DNA from: Proteus sp. FME41
GTDB lineage: Bacteria > Pseudomonadota > Gammaproteobacteria > Enterobacterales > Enterobacteriaceae
NCBI RefSeq assembly: GCF_014897315.1
Contig: NZ_JABUYL010000013.1
Coordinates: forward strand, 1-64,000
Reading direction: 5' to 3'
Length of the DNA stretch: 64,000 nucleotides
Shown here: piece by piece, positions 17,748-27,109 of the stretch
How the letters are laid out: each line of letters begins with the position of its first letter
Numbering within the stretch: position 1 is the stretch's first letter
Made by a program: the position numbers and the translations under genes
Notes under the pieces: generated by a model
What the model saw: the letters and a program-made list of their open reading frames with translations, nothing else
What the model was told of the DNA's origin: nothing
Databases searched by the model: none

Positions 17748-18212
17748 ATGTCAATAAAATTAGATAAGATAGATAAACATATTTTACAGGTTCTTCAACG
17801 TGATGGTAAAATCCAGAACATTGAGCTGGCAAAAGAGGTTGGACTTTCACCTTCTCCTTGTCTTCGTCGAGTGCGTTTACTTGAAGAGTCAGGTGTGATC
17901 ACGCGCTATGTTGCTGTATTAGATGGCAGTAAGATTGATGCAGGGTTATCTTTATTTGCCAGGATCTGGTTTAGAGCTCAGGATGCTGACACTATCGAGG
18001 AATTTGTAAAGGCTATCAAAGTATTACCTGAAGTTGTTGAATGCCATTTAATGGCTGGCGAGTGTGATGCGTTAATTCGTATAGTGACAAAAGATTTAGC
18101 AACCTATCGCCGTTTTCATGCTGACTATTTAACACAAATTCCTAGTATTCAAAGTATAAAAACGGAAGTGCCAATGGAGACGGTTAAAGTCAGTTTTTCT
18201 TTACCGCTTTAA
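17748..18212 (+). CDS. Lrp/AsnC-family transcriptional regulator
   Basis: 154 residues. The N-terminal HTH (about 1-60: LDKIDKHILQVLQRDGKIQNIELAKEVGLSPSPCLRRVRLLEESGVI) is followed by the RAM ligand-binding domain (about 65-150), with the VVECHLMAGECDALIRIV core. It likely controls the divergent LysE exporter in response to an amino acid. A TTG three bases upstream is in frame, but the ATG at 17748 has AAGG at a good distance. Confidence 0.92.
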   Translation: MSIKLDKIDKHILQVLQRDGKIQNIELAKEVGLSPSPCLRRVRLLEESGVITRYVAVLDGSKIDAGLSLFARIWFRAQDADTIEEFVKAIKVLPEVVECHLMAGECDALIRIVTKDLATYRRFHADYLTQIPSIQSIKTEVPMETVKVSFSLPL

Positions 18213-18291
18213 TTAAAGGGTAAATATTTTATTTACAATGATTTAACACACATCACATAACTGAATTAAAGTAAAACGATAATAAAAAATA

Positions 18292-18330
18292 AAAAAAGCT
18301 GAGACAAATAAAATTGTACTCAGCTTTTTT
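18292..18330. terminator. Bidirectional terminator between the lrp-type and beta-lactamase genes
   Basis: AAAAAAGCTGAG (18292-18303) pairs with CTCAGCTTTTTT (18319-18330). It lies between convergent genes and has T-runs on both strands. Confidence 0.9.
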
Positions 18331-18359
18331 ATTGTTACTTGTAATTATAAAACTTGTTA

Positions 18360-19256
18360 TTAATGCTTTGTTAATGATGAAGTAAAAGACTTTGTCACGA
18401 TTTCCGTGGCTTTCACAATAATATCCTTACGATATTTAGCATTCTGATCTTGTTGGGTAAAATAGACGACTAAAACTAATGGCGCATGATCTTCTGGCCA
18501 AATAACAGCAATATCATTAGTTGTACCATAATCGCCACTGCCTGTTTTATCGCCGACAATCCAGTGTGTTGGCAAACCTGCTTTAATACTTTGGTTCCCT
18601 GTAGTGTTACCTTTTAACCACGTGACGAGTTGTTGGCGTTGAGATTGTCCTAACGCATCACCTAGCGTTAACGTTTGTAGGCTTTTTGCCATTGCAATTG
18701 GAGAGGTGGTATCACGAGGATCGCCGTGAATGGCTGTATTTAATTCAGGTTCTTTGCGATCTAAGCGATAGGTAACATCATTAATTGAGCGTGCAAATTC
18801 AGTCACTTTTGCAGGGCTACCTAAATAGTCTATTATTTTATTCATCGCTGTATTATCACTGTATTGCAAGGTCGCAGCACTTAATTGAGCCAGTGTCATT
18901 CCTGTTGCTAAATGTTTTTCTGTAATAGGGCTGTAAGCGACCAAATCAGATTTTGTTATTACGATATTTTTATCAAGTAATCCAGCTTGTTTTTCACTCT
19001 CTTTTAAAACCGCCGCAACAGCCATGACTTTACTGGTACTTGCCATTGCAAAGCGCTCATCACCACGGTAGGTAATGAGTGAATTGTTTTCAGTATTAAT
19101 TAAGGCAATCCCTAAACGGCCTTGGCTATTTTTTTCAAGCACACTTAATTGTTCTTCAATAGTACTATTTGTTTTAGCCCATAGCAGAGGAGAAGCAAAT
19201 AGAGATATTAATGAAACTACGATCACGGCGGTCTGACGAAATGTTATTTTAAACAT
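18360..19256 (-). CDS. hugA: Class A beta-lactamase, HugA/CumA type
   Basis: 298 residues. A signal peptide (about 1-27, ending LLWA) exports it to the periplasm. Class A motifs are complete: S73-T-S-K76 (catalytic serine and lysine), SDN 133-135, the omega-loop EPELN with E169 and N173, and KTG 237-239 followed by Ser. That Ser (Ambler 237) is known to help the P. vulgaris K1 enzyme hydrolyse oxyimino-cephalosporins. It is the chromosomal, inducible cefuroximase type of the P. vulgaris group. It is divergent from its LysR regulator. A terminator follows. Confidence 0.95.
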   Translation of the reverse strand: MFKITFRQTAVIVVSLISLFASPLLWAKTNSTIEEQLSVLEKNSQGRLGIALINTENNSLITYRGDERFAMASTSKVMAVAAVLKESEKQAGLLDKNIVITKSDLVAYSPITEKHLATGMTLAQLSAATLQYSDNTAMNKIIDYLGSPAKVTEFARSINDVTYRLDRKEPELNTAIHGDPRDTTSPIAMAKSLQTLTLGDALGQSQRQQLVTWLKGNTTGNQSIKAGLPTHWIVGDKTGSGDYGTTNDIAVIWPEDHAPLVLVVYFTQQDQNAKYRKDIIVKATEIVTKSFTSSLTKH

Positions 19257-19401
19257 ATAAATTGATGCTCATATTAATTTAGTAAAGAAAATCTCAATAT
19301 AAATAGTCAGTTATTGTATAAATAAAAAGCTGTATATTTATCATCTGCAATATCCTATTTAATTAGTTTATTGACAATCGATAATAAATCGCCTTAGCTT
19401 A

Positions 19402-19412
19402 TAGAAAATCTA
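19402..19412. promoter_or_regulatory. Candidate LysR-type operator in the beta-lactamase/regulator gap
   Basis: TAGAAAATCTA is a TAGA-N3-TCTA inverted repeat, of the kind bound by AmpR-type regulators. It lies in the 156-base divergent region, directly upstream of the regulator's coding start. Function is inference. Confidence 0.4.
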
Positions 19413-19427
19413 ATGGCTAAGAATATT

Positions 19428-20300
19428 ATGCGAACACATCTTCCTCTTAATGCACTACGCGCTTTTGAAGCATCAGCAAGGCACCTTAATTTTACCAAAG
19501 CAGCATTAGAGCTTTATGTTACTCAAGGTGCGGTCAGTCAGCAGGTAAGAATGCTAGAAGAGCGTCTTGGGGTGATACTTTTTAAGCGCTTACCCCGTGG
19601 CCTAGAGATGACAGATGATGCACATATTTTATTTTCTGTATTAACAACGGCTTTTAGCAACATTGAACGTGTATTTAAGCAATTTGAACGGGGTGAGTAC
19701 CGTGATGTTGTTTCAATTGCCACTGTAGGGACATTTGCCGTGGGTTGGTTATTACCCCGATTGGCTGAATTTAAACAACAATATCCAAGAATAGAAGTGA
19801 ATTTAAGAACAAATAATAATGTGGTTAATTTGGCAACAGAAGGGCTTGATTTTGCCATTCGATTTGGCGAAGGGCTGTGGCCACTAACTCACAATAAGGC
19901 GTTATTTTCAGCGCCATTAACGGTGTTATGCTCACCAAAAACAGCCGTACGTTTACAATATCCATCTGATTTAATAAATGAAAATTTATATCGTTCTTAT
20001 CGAGAAGATGAATGGCTGCAATGGTTTGAAAAAGCAAATATGGCCCCAATAAAAGTAACAGGCTCTATTTTTGATTCTTCACGTTTAATGGTCGAAAGCG
20101 CGATTTATGAAGGCGGCGTTGCATTAGCGCCCGCAAAGATGTTTTCAAGAGAAATTGAACGTGGTCAGTTAGTGCAACCGTTTAAAATAGACGTTGAAAT
20201 AGGGAAATATTGGTTAACATCTTTAAAATCAAAGCCAATGACAGCATCAATGGAAATATTTCAGCAGTGGTTAATGGGGGAAGCATTAAAAGAGAGTTAG
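19428..20300 (+). CDS. cumR: AmpR-like LysR regulator of the beta-lactamase
   Basis: 290 residues from 19428 (295 from 19413). The HTH (about 5-65: LNALRAFEASARHLNFTKAALELYVTQGAVSQQVRMLEERLG) matches AmpR/CumR closely, followed by the periplasmic-binding-like effector domain. In Proteus and other enterobacteria such regulators sense cell-wall muropeptides and induce the divergent beta-lactamase. The start at 19428 aligns with AmpR (MxxxLPLNALRAF); an in-frame ATG at 19413 adds five residues and neither has a strong ribosome site. Confidence 0.9.
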   Translation: MRTHLPLNALRAFEASARHLNFTKAALELYVTQGAVSQQVRMLEERLGVILFKRLPRGLEMTDDAHILFSVLTTAFSNIERVFKQFERGEYRDVVSIATVGTFAVGWLLPRLAEFKQQYPRIEVNLRTNNNVVNLATEGLDFAIRFGEGLWPLTHNKALFSAPLTVLCSPKTAVRLQYPSDLINENLYRSYREDEWLQWFEKANMAPIKVTGSIFDSSRLMVESAIYEGGVALAPAKMFSREIERGQLVQPFKIDVEIGKYWLTSLKSKPMTASMEIFQQWLMGEALKES

Positions 20301-20375
20301 ATTGAAGTGAAAATAAAAAGCACTGATTAACGCCAGTGCTATTATTTAATTTTTAATAAAGATGTTTTTTAATCG

Positions 20376-21566
20376 TTACAATAAAAAATGTTCTCTGACT
20401 ATTTCACGGCCTATTTCAATTGAAGCGGTTGCTGCCGGAGAGGGAGCATTACACACATGCAATGAGCGTTTGCCTTTGACAAAATGGAAATCATCGACGA
20501 GTTTACCGTCATTGGTTAAAGCCTGAGCACGAACACCTGCGGGACCAGGATGAATATCGGCTTCACGTAAATCAGGGATTAATTTCTGTGCATTTTGAGT
20601 AAAGAGTTTACGTGAATATGAGCGACGAAGCTCTGCCAATCCTTCACCTAAATAATTTCCAGCAATTTTCCAAAATCCTTTGTAAGTGAGAACTTCAGCG
20701 AGATCTTTTAAGTTAATATCGCTTTTTTTATAGCCCTCACGCTTAAACGCTAATACTGCGTTAGGCCCAACATCACGGTGTCCGTTATACATACGTGTAA
20801 AATGGACACCTAAAAACGGAAAATCAGGGTTAGGAACAGGATAAATAAGGTGATTGACTAAGTGGTTTTTATTGGCATTAAGCATAAAGTATTCGCCACG
20901 GAATGGAACTATCTTCATGCCTGTATCATAACCTGCCATTTTAGCAATACGGTCGCTAAATAATCCTGCACAATTAATCAACCACCTACCTGTAAATTGG
21001 TTGTTAGATGTCGTTACTGTTACATGTTCATCTGTTTCATTAATAGCTGTTACCGTTTGACCAAACGTAAATTCACCGCCACGAGATTGAATAATTTCAA
21101 CGTGTTTTGCTGCAATTTCAGAGTAATTCACAATACCTGCATCAGGAACTAATAATGCAGCAATGCCATTAACATAAGGTTCTCTGGCTTTCAGTTCACT
21201 TTCGGTCATTTTGATCACTTCAAGCCCATTATCAATGCCACGTTGATAAATGTTTTCTAACGCATTTAGCTCTTTTTCATTAGTCGCGACAATCACTTTG
21301 CCACAACGATCGTAATAAAGATTGTGTTGTTGGCAAAACGCATAAGTGGTGATATTGCCTTGTTTTGCTAGCCTTGCTTTAAGGCTCCCAGGTGTGTAAT
21401 AAATACCTGAATGAACAACATTACTATTATGTCCACTTTGATGAACCGCAGGGCCAGATTCTTTATCAATCACCAATAATTTAAGCTCAGGCTGGCTTTC
21501 TTGTAGCGCACTTGCAACGCCTAATCCGACTAATCCCGCCCCGATGATAATTACGTCATAAGTCAT
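20376..21566 (-). CDS. lhgO: L-2-hydroxyglutarate oxidase/dehydrogenase
   Basis: 396 residues of the DAO flavoprotein family. It has an FAD-binding Rossmann start (YDVIIIGAGLVGLGVASAL), the HQSGHNSNVVHSGIYYTPGSLKARL block typical of LhgO (YgaF), and a C-terminal GPAGVRAQA motif. The E. coli enzyme oxidises L-2-hydroxyglutarate to 2-oxoglutarate and passes electrons to the membrane quinone pool. Here it is the last gene of an operon with a TRAP-TAXI transporter and a GntR regulator. I chose the ATG at 21566; a GTG twelve bases upstream is in frame. Confidence 0.92.
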   Translation of the reverse strand: MTYDVIIIGAGLVGLGVASALQESQPELKLLVIDKESGPAVHQSGHNSNVVHSGIYYTPGSLKARLAKQGNITTYAFCQQHNLYYDRCGKVIVATNEKELNALENIYQRGIDNGLEVIKMTESELKAREPYVNGIAALLVPDAGIVNYSEIAAKHVEIIQSRGGEFTFGQTVTAINETDEHVTVTTSNNQFTGRWLINCAGLFSDRIAKMAGYDTGMKIVPFRGEYFMLNANKNHLVNHLIYPVPNPDFPFLGVHFTRMYNGHRDVGPNAVLAFKREGYKKSDINLKDLAEVLTYKGFWKIAGNYLGEGLAELRRSYSRKLFTQNAQKLIPDLREADIHPGPAGVRAQALTNDGKLVDDFHFVKGKRSLHVCNAPSPAATASIEIGREIVREHFLL

Positions 21567-21593
21567 AGTCTTATCCACTTTACAAATAGAGAG

Positions 21594-22307
21594 TTAACGT
21601 TTTTTTTGCTGTAAGCGTTTTAATTTTCCACGTACATTCGTCAAATGAAGTCGCATTTTGTGGCTTGTTTCATCGTGATCTTGTTGGCGAATCGCCTCAA
21701 CAATAGCGTCGTGTTCTGCGATAACGCGCTTTGTTTCAGCATCCCGACCTTTGTTCTGGCTTAATGAATACATTAATACACCCAGATAAAGCTCATGTAA
21801 GTTATCTAAGATCCTAACAAAAAAAGGATTATGAGAAGCGACCATAATCGCGCGATGGAACTGATAATCTTCTTCATGACCAATATTTTTATTTTGCTGA
21901 GTTGCTAGAATAAAAGCTTGATGTGCATTTTCAATCGCAAGTAATTCTTCAGGTGTACGACGTAAAGCGGCAATTGCTGCCGCTTCATGTTCAATGACCT
22001 CACGCATTTCAAGCAGCGAATCTATTTCTTGAGGACGAGCAATCTCCATAACAATAGGTTCATATTTACTGAGTATCGAATGGTCTATAACGCATCGACC
22101 ACCACCTTGGCGTGAAGTAACAATTCCGCTGGCTTCCAATACACCTAATGCTTCTCTGATGGGGACTCGACTGACACCAAAGGCGTCAGCGAGTACGTTT
22201 TCAGAGGGTAACTTTTCCCCTACAGGGTACGTTCCGTTATGAATATTTTTCTTAATCTGCTCAAGAATTTGATGCGATGCTTTTTGGCGTGAGATCTTTT
22301 GTATCAT
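21594..22307 (-). CDS. FCD-type GntR regulator of the TRAP/lhgO operon
   Basis: 237 residues. The winged-helix domain (about 8-75: GTYPVGEKLPSENVLADAFGVSRVPIREALGVLEASGIV) is followed by an FCD ligand domain with candidate metal-binding residues (REVIEHEAAA, EEDYQFHRAI, HNPFF). FCD regulators usually sense small carboxylates. Its start touches the stop of the TRAP permease gene with no gap. A perfect palindrome TTGTATACAA precedes the operon (25370). In Pseudomonas a GntR protein, LhgR, represses lhgO, which supports the same role. Confidence 0.9.
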   Translation of the reverse strand: MIQKISRQKASHQILEQIKKNIHNGTYPVGEKLPSENVLADAFGVSRVPIREALGVLEASGIVTSRQGGGRCVIDHSILSKYEPIVMEIARPQEIDSLLEMREVIEHEAAAIAALRRTPEELLAIENAHQAFILATQQNKNIGHEEDYQFHRAIMVASHNPFFVRILDNLHELYLGVLMYSLSQNKGRDAETKRVIAEHDAIVEAIRQQDHDETSHKMRLHLTNVRGKLKRLQQKKR

Positions 22308-24275
22308 CTAGTTTTCCCCTGACACATGTCCCATATGGGCGAGTTGTTTTTTAGACCGTAACATGTGGAATGCACCCGTTAATATGATCAAACTTACGCC
22401 CAGAAGGTCGGTATATAATCCGGGTTTAATCATTAAAATTGCGGCGGCTGCAAAAGCAATACGTTCAAACCATGTTGTTTTTACAATCCAGAAATTTGCT
22501 GTTGCAATACTCAGTGCATAAATTCCGATTAATGCAGTAATAATCATTAATCCAATAGAGAATACACCTAAATTATCACCTTGCATCAATAAAGCAGGGT
22601 TATAAACCAGAATAAATGGAATGATAAAACCGGGAAGTGCTAAACGTACAGCATCCCACGATGTTTGCATTGGGTCCGCTCGTGCAATACTGGCTGCTGT
22701 ATAACTGGCTAATGCAACAGGTGGCGTAATATTGGATAATGCACCAAACCAAAATACAAAAAAATGGGCAGCTAAAGGCATAACTCCCGCTTTAATTAAG
22801 ATAGGTGACACTGTAACGGCAACGACGATATATAAAGCGGTTGAAGGTAAACCCATACTTAAAACAATGCACACCAGCATAACAACTAATAAGATCATCC
22901 ATAATGTATTATCCGTCATTGAGACAATGTTAAAGGCCAATGTCGCACCAATACCTGTCATCGTCACGACACAGATGATGACCCCAATTGCCGCACACGC
23001 CACGGTGACTTGAACTGAACCACGTGCCGCTTCTGCTAACGCCTCAGCGACTTTTTTTAAGGTCATACGAACTGTTTTATCGGGTGTTATCCAGCTGGCG
23101 ACAATAATAGTTAGAATACCTAAAAATCCAGCATAAATAGGGGTTTTACCGACTAATAAAGTGCCAATAACAATGACCAGTGGTAATAATAATAAACCAC
23201 GCGCTTTTAATACTGCTTTAACTTGTGGGATATTCTCTTTGCTTAATCCTTTTAACCCTTGCTTTTTGGCTTCAATATCAATAGCCATAATTAATGCAGC
23301 GTAATACAGCAGTGCAGGAATAATGGCGGCAATGACGATGGTGGTATACGAAATCCCTAAAAAGCCCGCCATAATGAATGCGGCAGCACCCATTATTGGA
23401 GGCATAATCATTCCACCGGTTGATGCTGTTGCTTCGACGGCACCTGCAAAACGGGGAGTTAGCCCAATACTTTTCATTAAGGGGATCGTAAATGTTCCTG
23501 TGGTTGCTACGTTAGCGACGGCGCTTCCACTTAAAGAGCCTGTCAATGCAGAGGAAATAACTGCAACTTGCGCAGGACCACCGCGACGACGTCCTGCGAT
23601 AGCAAGGGCTAAATCATTAAATAATGCAGTGGCACCACTCACACTTAAGAAAGAACCAAAAAGAATAAAGACCACAATAGCGGTTGATGCGGTTGAAAGA
23701 GTAATTCCAAAAATGCCTTCACTGGTCATAAATAAACGGTATAACAACCGTTCTACGGAAAATCCGGCATGACCGAAAATACCCATAAAATATTGACCAA
23801 ATAAAGCATAAATAATGGCGAAAGTTGCAAGTCCTGGAATGAAATAACCCGTCGTTCTTCTTGCAGCTTCAAAAAGGACAATAATACCCAATATCGCCAT
23901 AACATAATCTGTGGTATTTGGAATACTCTTTCTCACTACATGAAGATCGACATAATTTAAGAAAAAATAACCATAACTAACTAATGTTAAAATAATAAAA
24001 AGATAATCCCATCCATTAAATTTTGGCGTTGAAAAACGCTTAGAGAATGGGAATAGAATAAACCCTAAAATTAAAATACCACTCAGGAATATAGTATTAC
24101 GATAAAATTCTTGGGTATTTGATAACGCGTTAGAATAAATGGCATAAAGCGAGATTAATATTGCAAGGGTTGTGGTCATTTTCAGGTAGATACCTGCAAG
24201 TTGGCGACTGCCAGAACTTGCCTCTTTATCTAATGCGGGTGGCTCTACCGGAGTTAGATGGTCATTATTAGTCAT
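22308..24275 (-). CDS. TRAP transporter fused permease (TAXI type)
   Basis: 655 residues with about 15 or more membrane helices. The small (DctQ) and large (DctM) subunits are fused, the usual state of TAXI-type TRAP systems. Landmarks are the GSFLSVSGA..FNDLALAIAGRRRGGPAQVAVISSALTGSLSGSAVANV region and GMGLPSTALYIVVAV-type loop (MGLPSTALYIVVAVT). It moves organic anions inward using Na+, delivered by the binding protein encoded 12 bases upstream. Substrate is probably 2-hydroxyglutarate or a related dicarboxylate, judged from lhgO in the operon. Confidence 0.92.
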   Translation of the reverse strand: MTNNDHLTPVEPPALDKEASSGSRQLAGIYLKMTTTLAILISLYAIYSNALSNTQEFYRNTIFLSGILILGFILFPFSKRFSTPKFNGWDYLFIILTLVSYGYFFLNYVDLHVVRKSIPNTTDYVMAILGIIVLFEAARRTTGYFIPGLATFAIIYALFGQYFMGIFGHAGFSVERLLYRLFMTSEGIFGITLSTASTAIVVFILFGSFLSVSGATALFNDLALAIAGRRRGGPAQVAVISSALTGSLSGSAVANVATTGTFTIPLMKSIGLTPRFAGAVEATASTGGMIMPPIMGAAAFIMAGFLGISYTTIVIAAIIPALLYYAALIMAIDIEAKKQGLKGLSKENIPQVKAVLKARGLLLLPLVIVIGTLLVGKTPIYAGFLGILTIIVASWITPDKTVRMTLKKVAEALAEAARGSVQVTVACAAIGVIICVVTMTGIGATLAFNIVSMTDNTLWMILLVVMLVCIVLSMGLPSTALYIVVAVTVSPILIKAGVMPLAAHFFVFWFGALSNITPPVALASYTAASIARADPMQTSWDAVRLALPGFIIPFILVYNPALLMQGDNLGVFSIGLMIITALIGIYALSIATANFWIVKTTWFERIAFAAAAILMIKPGLYTDLLGVSLIILTGAFHMLRSKKQLAHMGHVSGEN

Positions 24276-24287
24276 AACTCACTCCTA

Positions 24288-25322
24288 TTATTTATTATTA
24301 GTCTGCGTTTGAGCTTCTGGTGGAATAAGATAATCAGGGATCTCTAATCCAATCTCTTGGTAATAGCGGTAGGCCCCTAGGTGTAGTGGCACAGAAACAC
24401 CTTTTAATGCATTTTCTGTGGTGATGTATTTAGCTGCACTATGAACTTGATGAACCTCGGGAAGATTTTCAAACATTGATTTAGTGAGTTCATACACTAA
24501 ATCATTATCAATACTGGTTGTGGTCATTAAGATATTGGGTTGAGCAATAGTATTGACCCTTTCGGTTTGACGAGGATATGTGTTCGCGGGTATTTCAAAG
24601 CGAAACCAAGAATTTGCTACATTATTGATGTCATCCAGTTGCTTATCTGTGACTTCTAATAATGTTGCACTGACACCACTGGCATACATATCGGTGACTG
24701 CCGAAGCTGGAACACCTGCAGGCAATGCTCCGCCATCTAAGCGTCCATCTCGCATAGCAGAAACAGTATCGCCATACCCTAAATATTCAGGGGTGATCTC
24801 TTTTTTGGTTAAATTAACGCCTTTAAGAATAATGATTGTAGATTGCTCAGTACCACTGGCCTGTGGGCCAACAGAAAAGCGTGTAGATCGAATATCGTCT
24901 AATGTGCTTGTCTTAATTTTGTTATTCATTAAAACAAAGTGTTCAACATTAGGCCATAACATAGAAATTGAACGCAGCTCTTTTACTGGTTTACCTTCAA
25001 AGTTGCGTACACCGTCGTAAGCTTCTACGGCTAAAAGACTTTGTAAAATAGAAAGTTGAGCTTCATTTTTCTGCATCAAGTAAATATTTTCTATTGATCC
25101 CGCAGAGGATTGTCCAGTAACTTGAACGCCTCTATCCTTAAGGTGTGTACTCCATACATTCGCTAATCCAACCCCCATCGGATAATACGTTCCTCCTGTT
25201 GAGGCTGTTGCTACAGAGAGAAATTGTTTATTCGCATTCTCCTTTTTGCCAGCTATTGCTAATGAGATAACAGCAATAACAGCAACAATACCGATGGCAA
25301 GCTTTGTTTTTCTTATTCTCAT
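24288..25322 (-). CDS. TAXI family TRAP solute-binding protein
   Basis: 344 residues. An N-terminal hydrophobic segment (about 8-24) without a lipobox acts as signal or anchor. It is followed by the TAXI signature FLSVATASTGGTYYPMGVGLANVW and a QSSAGSIENIYLM block. It would capture the substrate in the periplasm for the fused TRAP permease. Start placed at 25322 because AGGA lies eight bases upstream; the earlier in-frame start at 25340 is poor. First gene of the operon with permease, GntR and lhgO. Confidence 0.9.
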   Translation of the reverse strand: MRIRKTKLAIGIVAVIAVISLAIAGKKENANKQFLSVATASTGGTYYPMGVGLANVWSTHLKDRGVQVTGQSSAGSIENIYLMQKNEAQLSILQSLLAVEAYDGVRNFEGKPVKELRSISMLWPNVEHFVLMNNKIKTSTLDDIRSTRFSVGPQASGTEQSTIIILKGVNLTKKEITPEYLGYGDTVSAMRDGRLDGGALPAGVPASAVTDMYASGVSATLLEVTDKQLDDINNVANSWFRFEIPANTYPRQTERVNTIAQPNILMTTTSIDNDLVYELTKSMFENLPEVHQVHSAAKYITTENALKGVSVPLHLGAYRYYQEIGLEIPDYLIPPEAQTQTNNK

Positions 25323-25369
25323 GATGTTGTTCCTGTACATAAAAACGCAGGTGAATGTTTCACATCAAC

Positions 25370-25379
25370 TTGTATACAA
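25370..25379. promoter_or_regulatory. Palindrome TTGTATACAA, candidate GntR operator
   Basis: A perfect 10-bp palindrome nested in a wider ACTTGT..ACAAGT inverted repeat (to about 25390), about 50 bases upstream of the first operon gene. FCD-type GntR proteins commonly bind such sites, and the operon encodes one. Confidence 0.55.
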
Positions 25380-25390
25380 CATGACAAGTT

Positions 25391-25710
25391 TTATAGAAAT
25401 ACAAGATGTTAAAAAATTGTGAGGTGACATGGTGAAATTAAAACAAGAAGATAACAAAGTGTGATCGGCATAATAATTATGCGATTTTTAATCATAATTA
25501 GGGTGATATGCACGAAATGCAAAAGAAAATATCAGTAATTTACTAAATAAATAACAAAATAAGCTAAAAAATAGCCAATTTATCGATAATAAAAAATAAA
25601 ATGAAAAAATGGGTGGTTAGGCAATATTTAAATAATATTGCTGAGTAAAAAGAAAGTAGGGTATTTTTTACATTAAGTGAATGGCTAAAAGGATGTATTA
25701 ATGAGAATGC
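25391..25710. other. AT-rich intergenic gap
   Basis: About 320 bases between the TRAP operon promoter and the DedA gene. It contains no ORF or clear hairpin that I can support; the DedA terminator, if any, is not obvious. Confidence 0.35.
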
Positions 25711-26223
25711 TTACAAAACAATGGAAAGCACACCTGTCGCAATTAAAACAAACATAGCCGACCAAACTAAGGCAGAAATAGTACTGGTAATATAAATACC
25801 ACGCGCCGGTAATTTTAATAAGCCCGCACTAAAAGGAGTTAAATAGCGAAATACAGCTAAAAATCGAGAAATAAACAGAATATAGTGAGTTTTATTTTTT
25901 AATAATTGTTGAACTCGATTAATTTTTGATTGATAACGCTTAACCCATGCGTTAAGGCGAGGAAAGTGGTAAATAGAACGACCTAATTCATAGCTAACAA
26001 TTGAACCTAGTAAAGCCCCACAGCTGGTGGCTAACCAAAGAAATATTGGAGAATAAAAGGGTAAACAAGCGCCAAAAATAAAGATAAGCATTAAGGATGC
26101 CGGGGGTAAAAAAGAAGAGATCCCTATAGTCGATTTTCCCGCAGTAATTAAGATAATAGACAAGAATAATGTAATAGGTGATAAATGGCCCAATGAGTCT
26201 AATAAGGTGTGAATGATTTCCAT
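25711..26223 (-). CDS. DedA family membrane protein
   Basis: 170 residues with four or five membrane segments. The DedA/VTT (SNARE-associated) core is visible as GALLGSIVSYELGRSIY and FISRFLAVFRYLTPFSAGLLKLP. Members are inner-membrane proteins affecting lipid-carrier recycling and membrane potential. The start at 26223 follows GGAGAG. The upstream in-frame codons add 13 residues without support. Confidence 0.85.
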   Translation of the reverse strand: MEIIHTLLDSLGHLSPITLFLSIILITAGKSTIGISSFLPPASLMLIFIFGACLPFYSPIFLWLATSCGALLGSIVSYELGRSIYHFPRLNAWVKRYQSKINRVQQLLKNKTHYILFISRFLAVFRYLTPFSAGLLKLPARGIYITSTISALVWSAMFVLIATGVLSIVL

Positions 26224-26287
26224 TTTATTCTCTCCAGCAATAAAATAAACAACAGCGAACACGAATAATAGGTAGGCCTTAAGATTA

Positions 26288-27109
26288 TTATGAATTAATT
26301 TTATGATTTTTATTCATTTCAACTAGCATTTTAGCCCATTCTATTGGGTTATTTTTAATGGGAAGTTTTAGTTTTTGGCTTAATGAGTATAACGTAGGTG
26401 CGGGGATATCAGAAAGAGATTGTAATGTTGAATTCATTAGTACTTTTTCAGGAGAATCATCAGCAATTAATTTGCCTGATGATAAATGAATAACACGCTC
26501 AAAATGACGAGCAGTAAAATCAAGATCATGACTAATAGCAAGGACCGTTGTCCCTAATTTTTTTTGTACATGAAGCCAGTGTTCAAAACAAGACAGCCAA
26601 TGGGCATCAAAATCACGTGTTGGCTCATCAAGCAGTAATATTTTTGGTGACAAAATACTTAGACTTGCCACAGCAACCATTCTTCGTTGACCTGCATGCA
26701 AATCTAACGGATGAACATCAATAACCTCACTTAAGCCACAAAGCGCTAATGTTTCATCTAAACGTTTTTTTATTTCGGCTTTAGGAAACTGGCGCTGTTT
26801 TAGGCCAAATGTGATCTCTTTTTCAACGGTATTATGAAAAATTTGTCGTTCAGGTTCTTGAAATAAAACACCGATATAGTGTGCCCGTTGTTGTGCTTTC
26901 ATCTGGGATAGCGGGGTGTTATTTAAATTGACTTCACCTTCATTTGGCGTTAATAACCCTGCGATTAAACGTAATAAGGTTGATTTACCTGCGCCATTAT
27001 CCCCCACTAGGGTTATCCATTCTCCTTGATTTAACGTCAAGGATAACTGAGCAATACAAGGTGGAACATCATCGCTCCAACGATAAGTCACTTTATCAAG
27101 TTGTAGCAT
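26288..27109 (-). CDS. ECF transporter ATPase (EcfA2-like) with altered signature motif
   Basis: 273 residues. Walker A GDNGAGKST (36-44), Walker B LLLDEPT (158-164) and H-loop ISHD (192-195) are all intact. The ABC signature is LHAGQ (137-141) instead of LSGGQ. The Q-loop reads FQEPERQIF. It pairs with the ATPase encoded just upstream to energise the ECF vitamin transporter. The start at 27109 follows AAGGA and overlaps the previous gene by 14 bases; the longer in-frame start (27145) adds no conserved residues. Confidence 0.9.
   Translation of the reverse strand: MLQLDKVTYRWSDDVPPCIAQLSLTLNQGEWITLVGDNGAGKSTLLRLIAGLLTPNEGEVNLNNTPLSQMKAQQRAHYIGVLFQEPERQIFHNTVEKEITFGLKQRQFPKAEIKKRLDETLALCGLSEVIDVHPLDLHAGQRRMVAVASLSILSPKILLLDEPTRDFDAHWLSCFEHWLHVQKKLGTTVLAISHDLDFTARHFERVIHLSSGKLIADDSPEKVLMNSTLQSLSDIPAPTLYSLSQKLKLPIKNNPIEWAKMLVEMNKNHKINS

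Noticed and set aside
23323-23772. Plus-strand ORF of 149 codons inside the TRAP permease gene
   Set aside because: It is a mirror of the membrane protein on the other strand (Ala/Val/Pro-rich shadow) with no ribosome site.
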